Assembly (NCBI RefSeq): GCF_002797895.1 | Contig: NZ_PGES01000001.1 | Span: 248,001-312,000, forward strand | DNA: 64,000 nucleotides | Source of the DNA: Janthinobacterium sp. 67 | Lineage (GTDB): Bacteria > Pseudomonadota > Gammaproteobacteria > Burkholderiales > Burkholderiaceae_D | Reading direction: 5' to 3' | Part shown: positions 63,692 to 64,000 of the stretch, piece by piece | How positions within the stretch are numbered: the stretch's first letter is position 1 | Layout of the letters: each line of letters starts with the position of its first letter | Notes under the pieces: generated by a model | Databases searched by the model: none | Seen by the model: only the letters and a program-made list of their open reading frames with translations | Told to the model about the DNA's origin: nothing | Made by a program: the position numbers and the translations under genes

Positions 63692-64000
63692 TCGTCGGCG
63701 TCGCCGAGCCGGCGCAGTTCCGGCCGCGGCGCCAGGTCTTGCGGCAGGCGCAGGGCTGACACGAGGCCCAGGCGCCGCAACAGCAGCAGCATCCACCAGC
63801 CCGGATCCCATTCGCCCGGCAACAGGCCCAGCCTGGCCGAGCCCGGATACGCGTGATGGTTGTTGTGCCAGCATTCGCCCATGGTCAGCAGCGACGTCAG
63901 GCGGATATTCCGGCCTTGTACGGCGGCCCCATCGACGTGAAAATGCGTTTGCCCATGGTTGTGGGCGAAGTAGCCGATCAGCCAATGGCCGAGCACGCCG
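63664..64000 (-). CDS. Fatty acid desaturase, C-terminal part (5' end outside window)
   Basis: About 112 residues are visible, cut by the right edge. HWLIGYFAHNHGQTHFHVDG and TMGECWHNNHHAYPGSARLG contain the HNNHH histidine box, the third iron-binding box of membrane acyl-CoA desaturases of the delta-9 type. The start lies beyond 64000. The end has an unusual Arg/Leu/Pro-rich tail overlapping the carbonic anhydrase gene. Confidence 0.9.
   Translation of the reverse strand, partial: GVLGHWLIGYFAHNHGQTHFHVDGAAVQGRNIRLTSLLTMGECWHNNHHAYPGSARLGLLPGEWDPGWWMLLLLRRLGLVSALRLPQDLAPRPELRRLGDADDQASSWPAR

Overview
The window is gene-dense, GC-rich chromosomal DNA with few and mostly short gaps and many 4-bp ATGA start/stop overlaps. 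The gene content suggests a betaproteobacterium of the Oxalobacteraceae, most likely Janthinobacterium or a close relative (Massilia/Duganella). This is inferred from an enteric-type maltose ABC system with maltoporin, a phasin, two alkanesulfonate clusters, a subclass B3 metallo-beta-lactamase and REP-like palindromic repeats; no rRNA or tRNA is present to confirm it.

Layout. 1-5818 (+): a tightly overlapped operon, cut by the left edge, encoding an unknown protein, a zincin/VWA protein, a small helical protein, a PaaK-like adenylate-forming enzyme and a NadR-like NMN adenylyltransferase/ribosylnicotinamide kinase. I do not recognise this combination as a named system. 5885-9769: TetR regulator divergent from an SDR enzyme across a three-operator region, an AraC/GyrI regulator and O-acetylhomoserine sulfhydrylase. 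9864-22156 (-): the maltose/maltodextrin regulon (lamB, LacI-type regulator, alpha-glucosidase, malK, malE, malF, malG, alpha-amylase, PfkB-type sugar kinase). Two promoters here share an identical -10 and near-identical -35/operator arrangement.

22264-41860: mixed housekeeping and accessory genes: MFS pump with LysR regulator, divergent patatin, chemotaxis receptor, creatininase-family/YVTN pair, phasin, lipoprotein hydrolase, argP/argO, trxC, a MarR/HEAT-repeat operon, a MocR regulator and others. 41741-42162 is a tandem duplication of a gene 3' end together with a REP-like element. 42149-46822: Bcr/CflA pump, serine acetyltransferase, META-domain lipoprotein, B3 metallo-beta-lactamase and an exported unknown.

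46898-57700 is a double organosulfur island. On the minus strand lie an SfnB-like oxidoreductase, a MetQ-like binding protein, an NtaA/DszA-type monooxygenase and an Ssu-type transporter; on the plus strand lies ssuEADCB. They diverge from 52960-53213, which carries motifs resembling an inverted repeat upstream of the serine acetyltransferase gene. 57657-64000: HAD phosphatase, second META lipoprotein, alpha/beta hydrolase plus MocR regulator, a frameshifted benzoate-type transporter, a decayed membrane-protein gene, gamma carbonic anhydrase and the 3' part of a fatty-acid desaturase cut by the right edge.

Repeats of two families (an 84-88 bp double-palindrome element and a 27-31 bp perfect palindrome) recur between genes. 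Several genes take their stop codon from inside the double-palindrome element.
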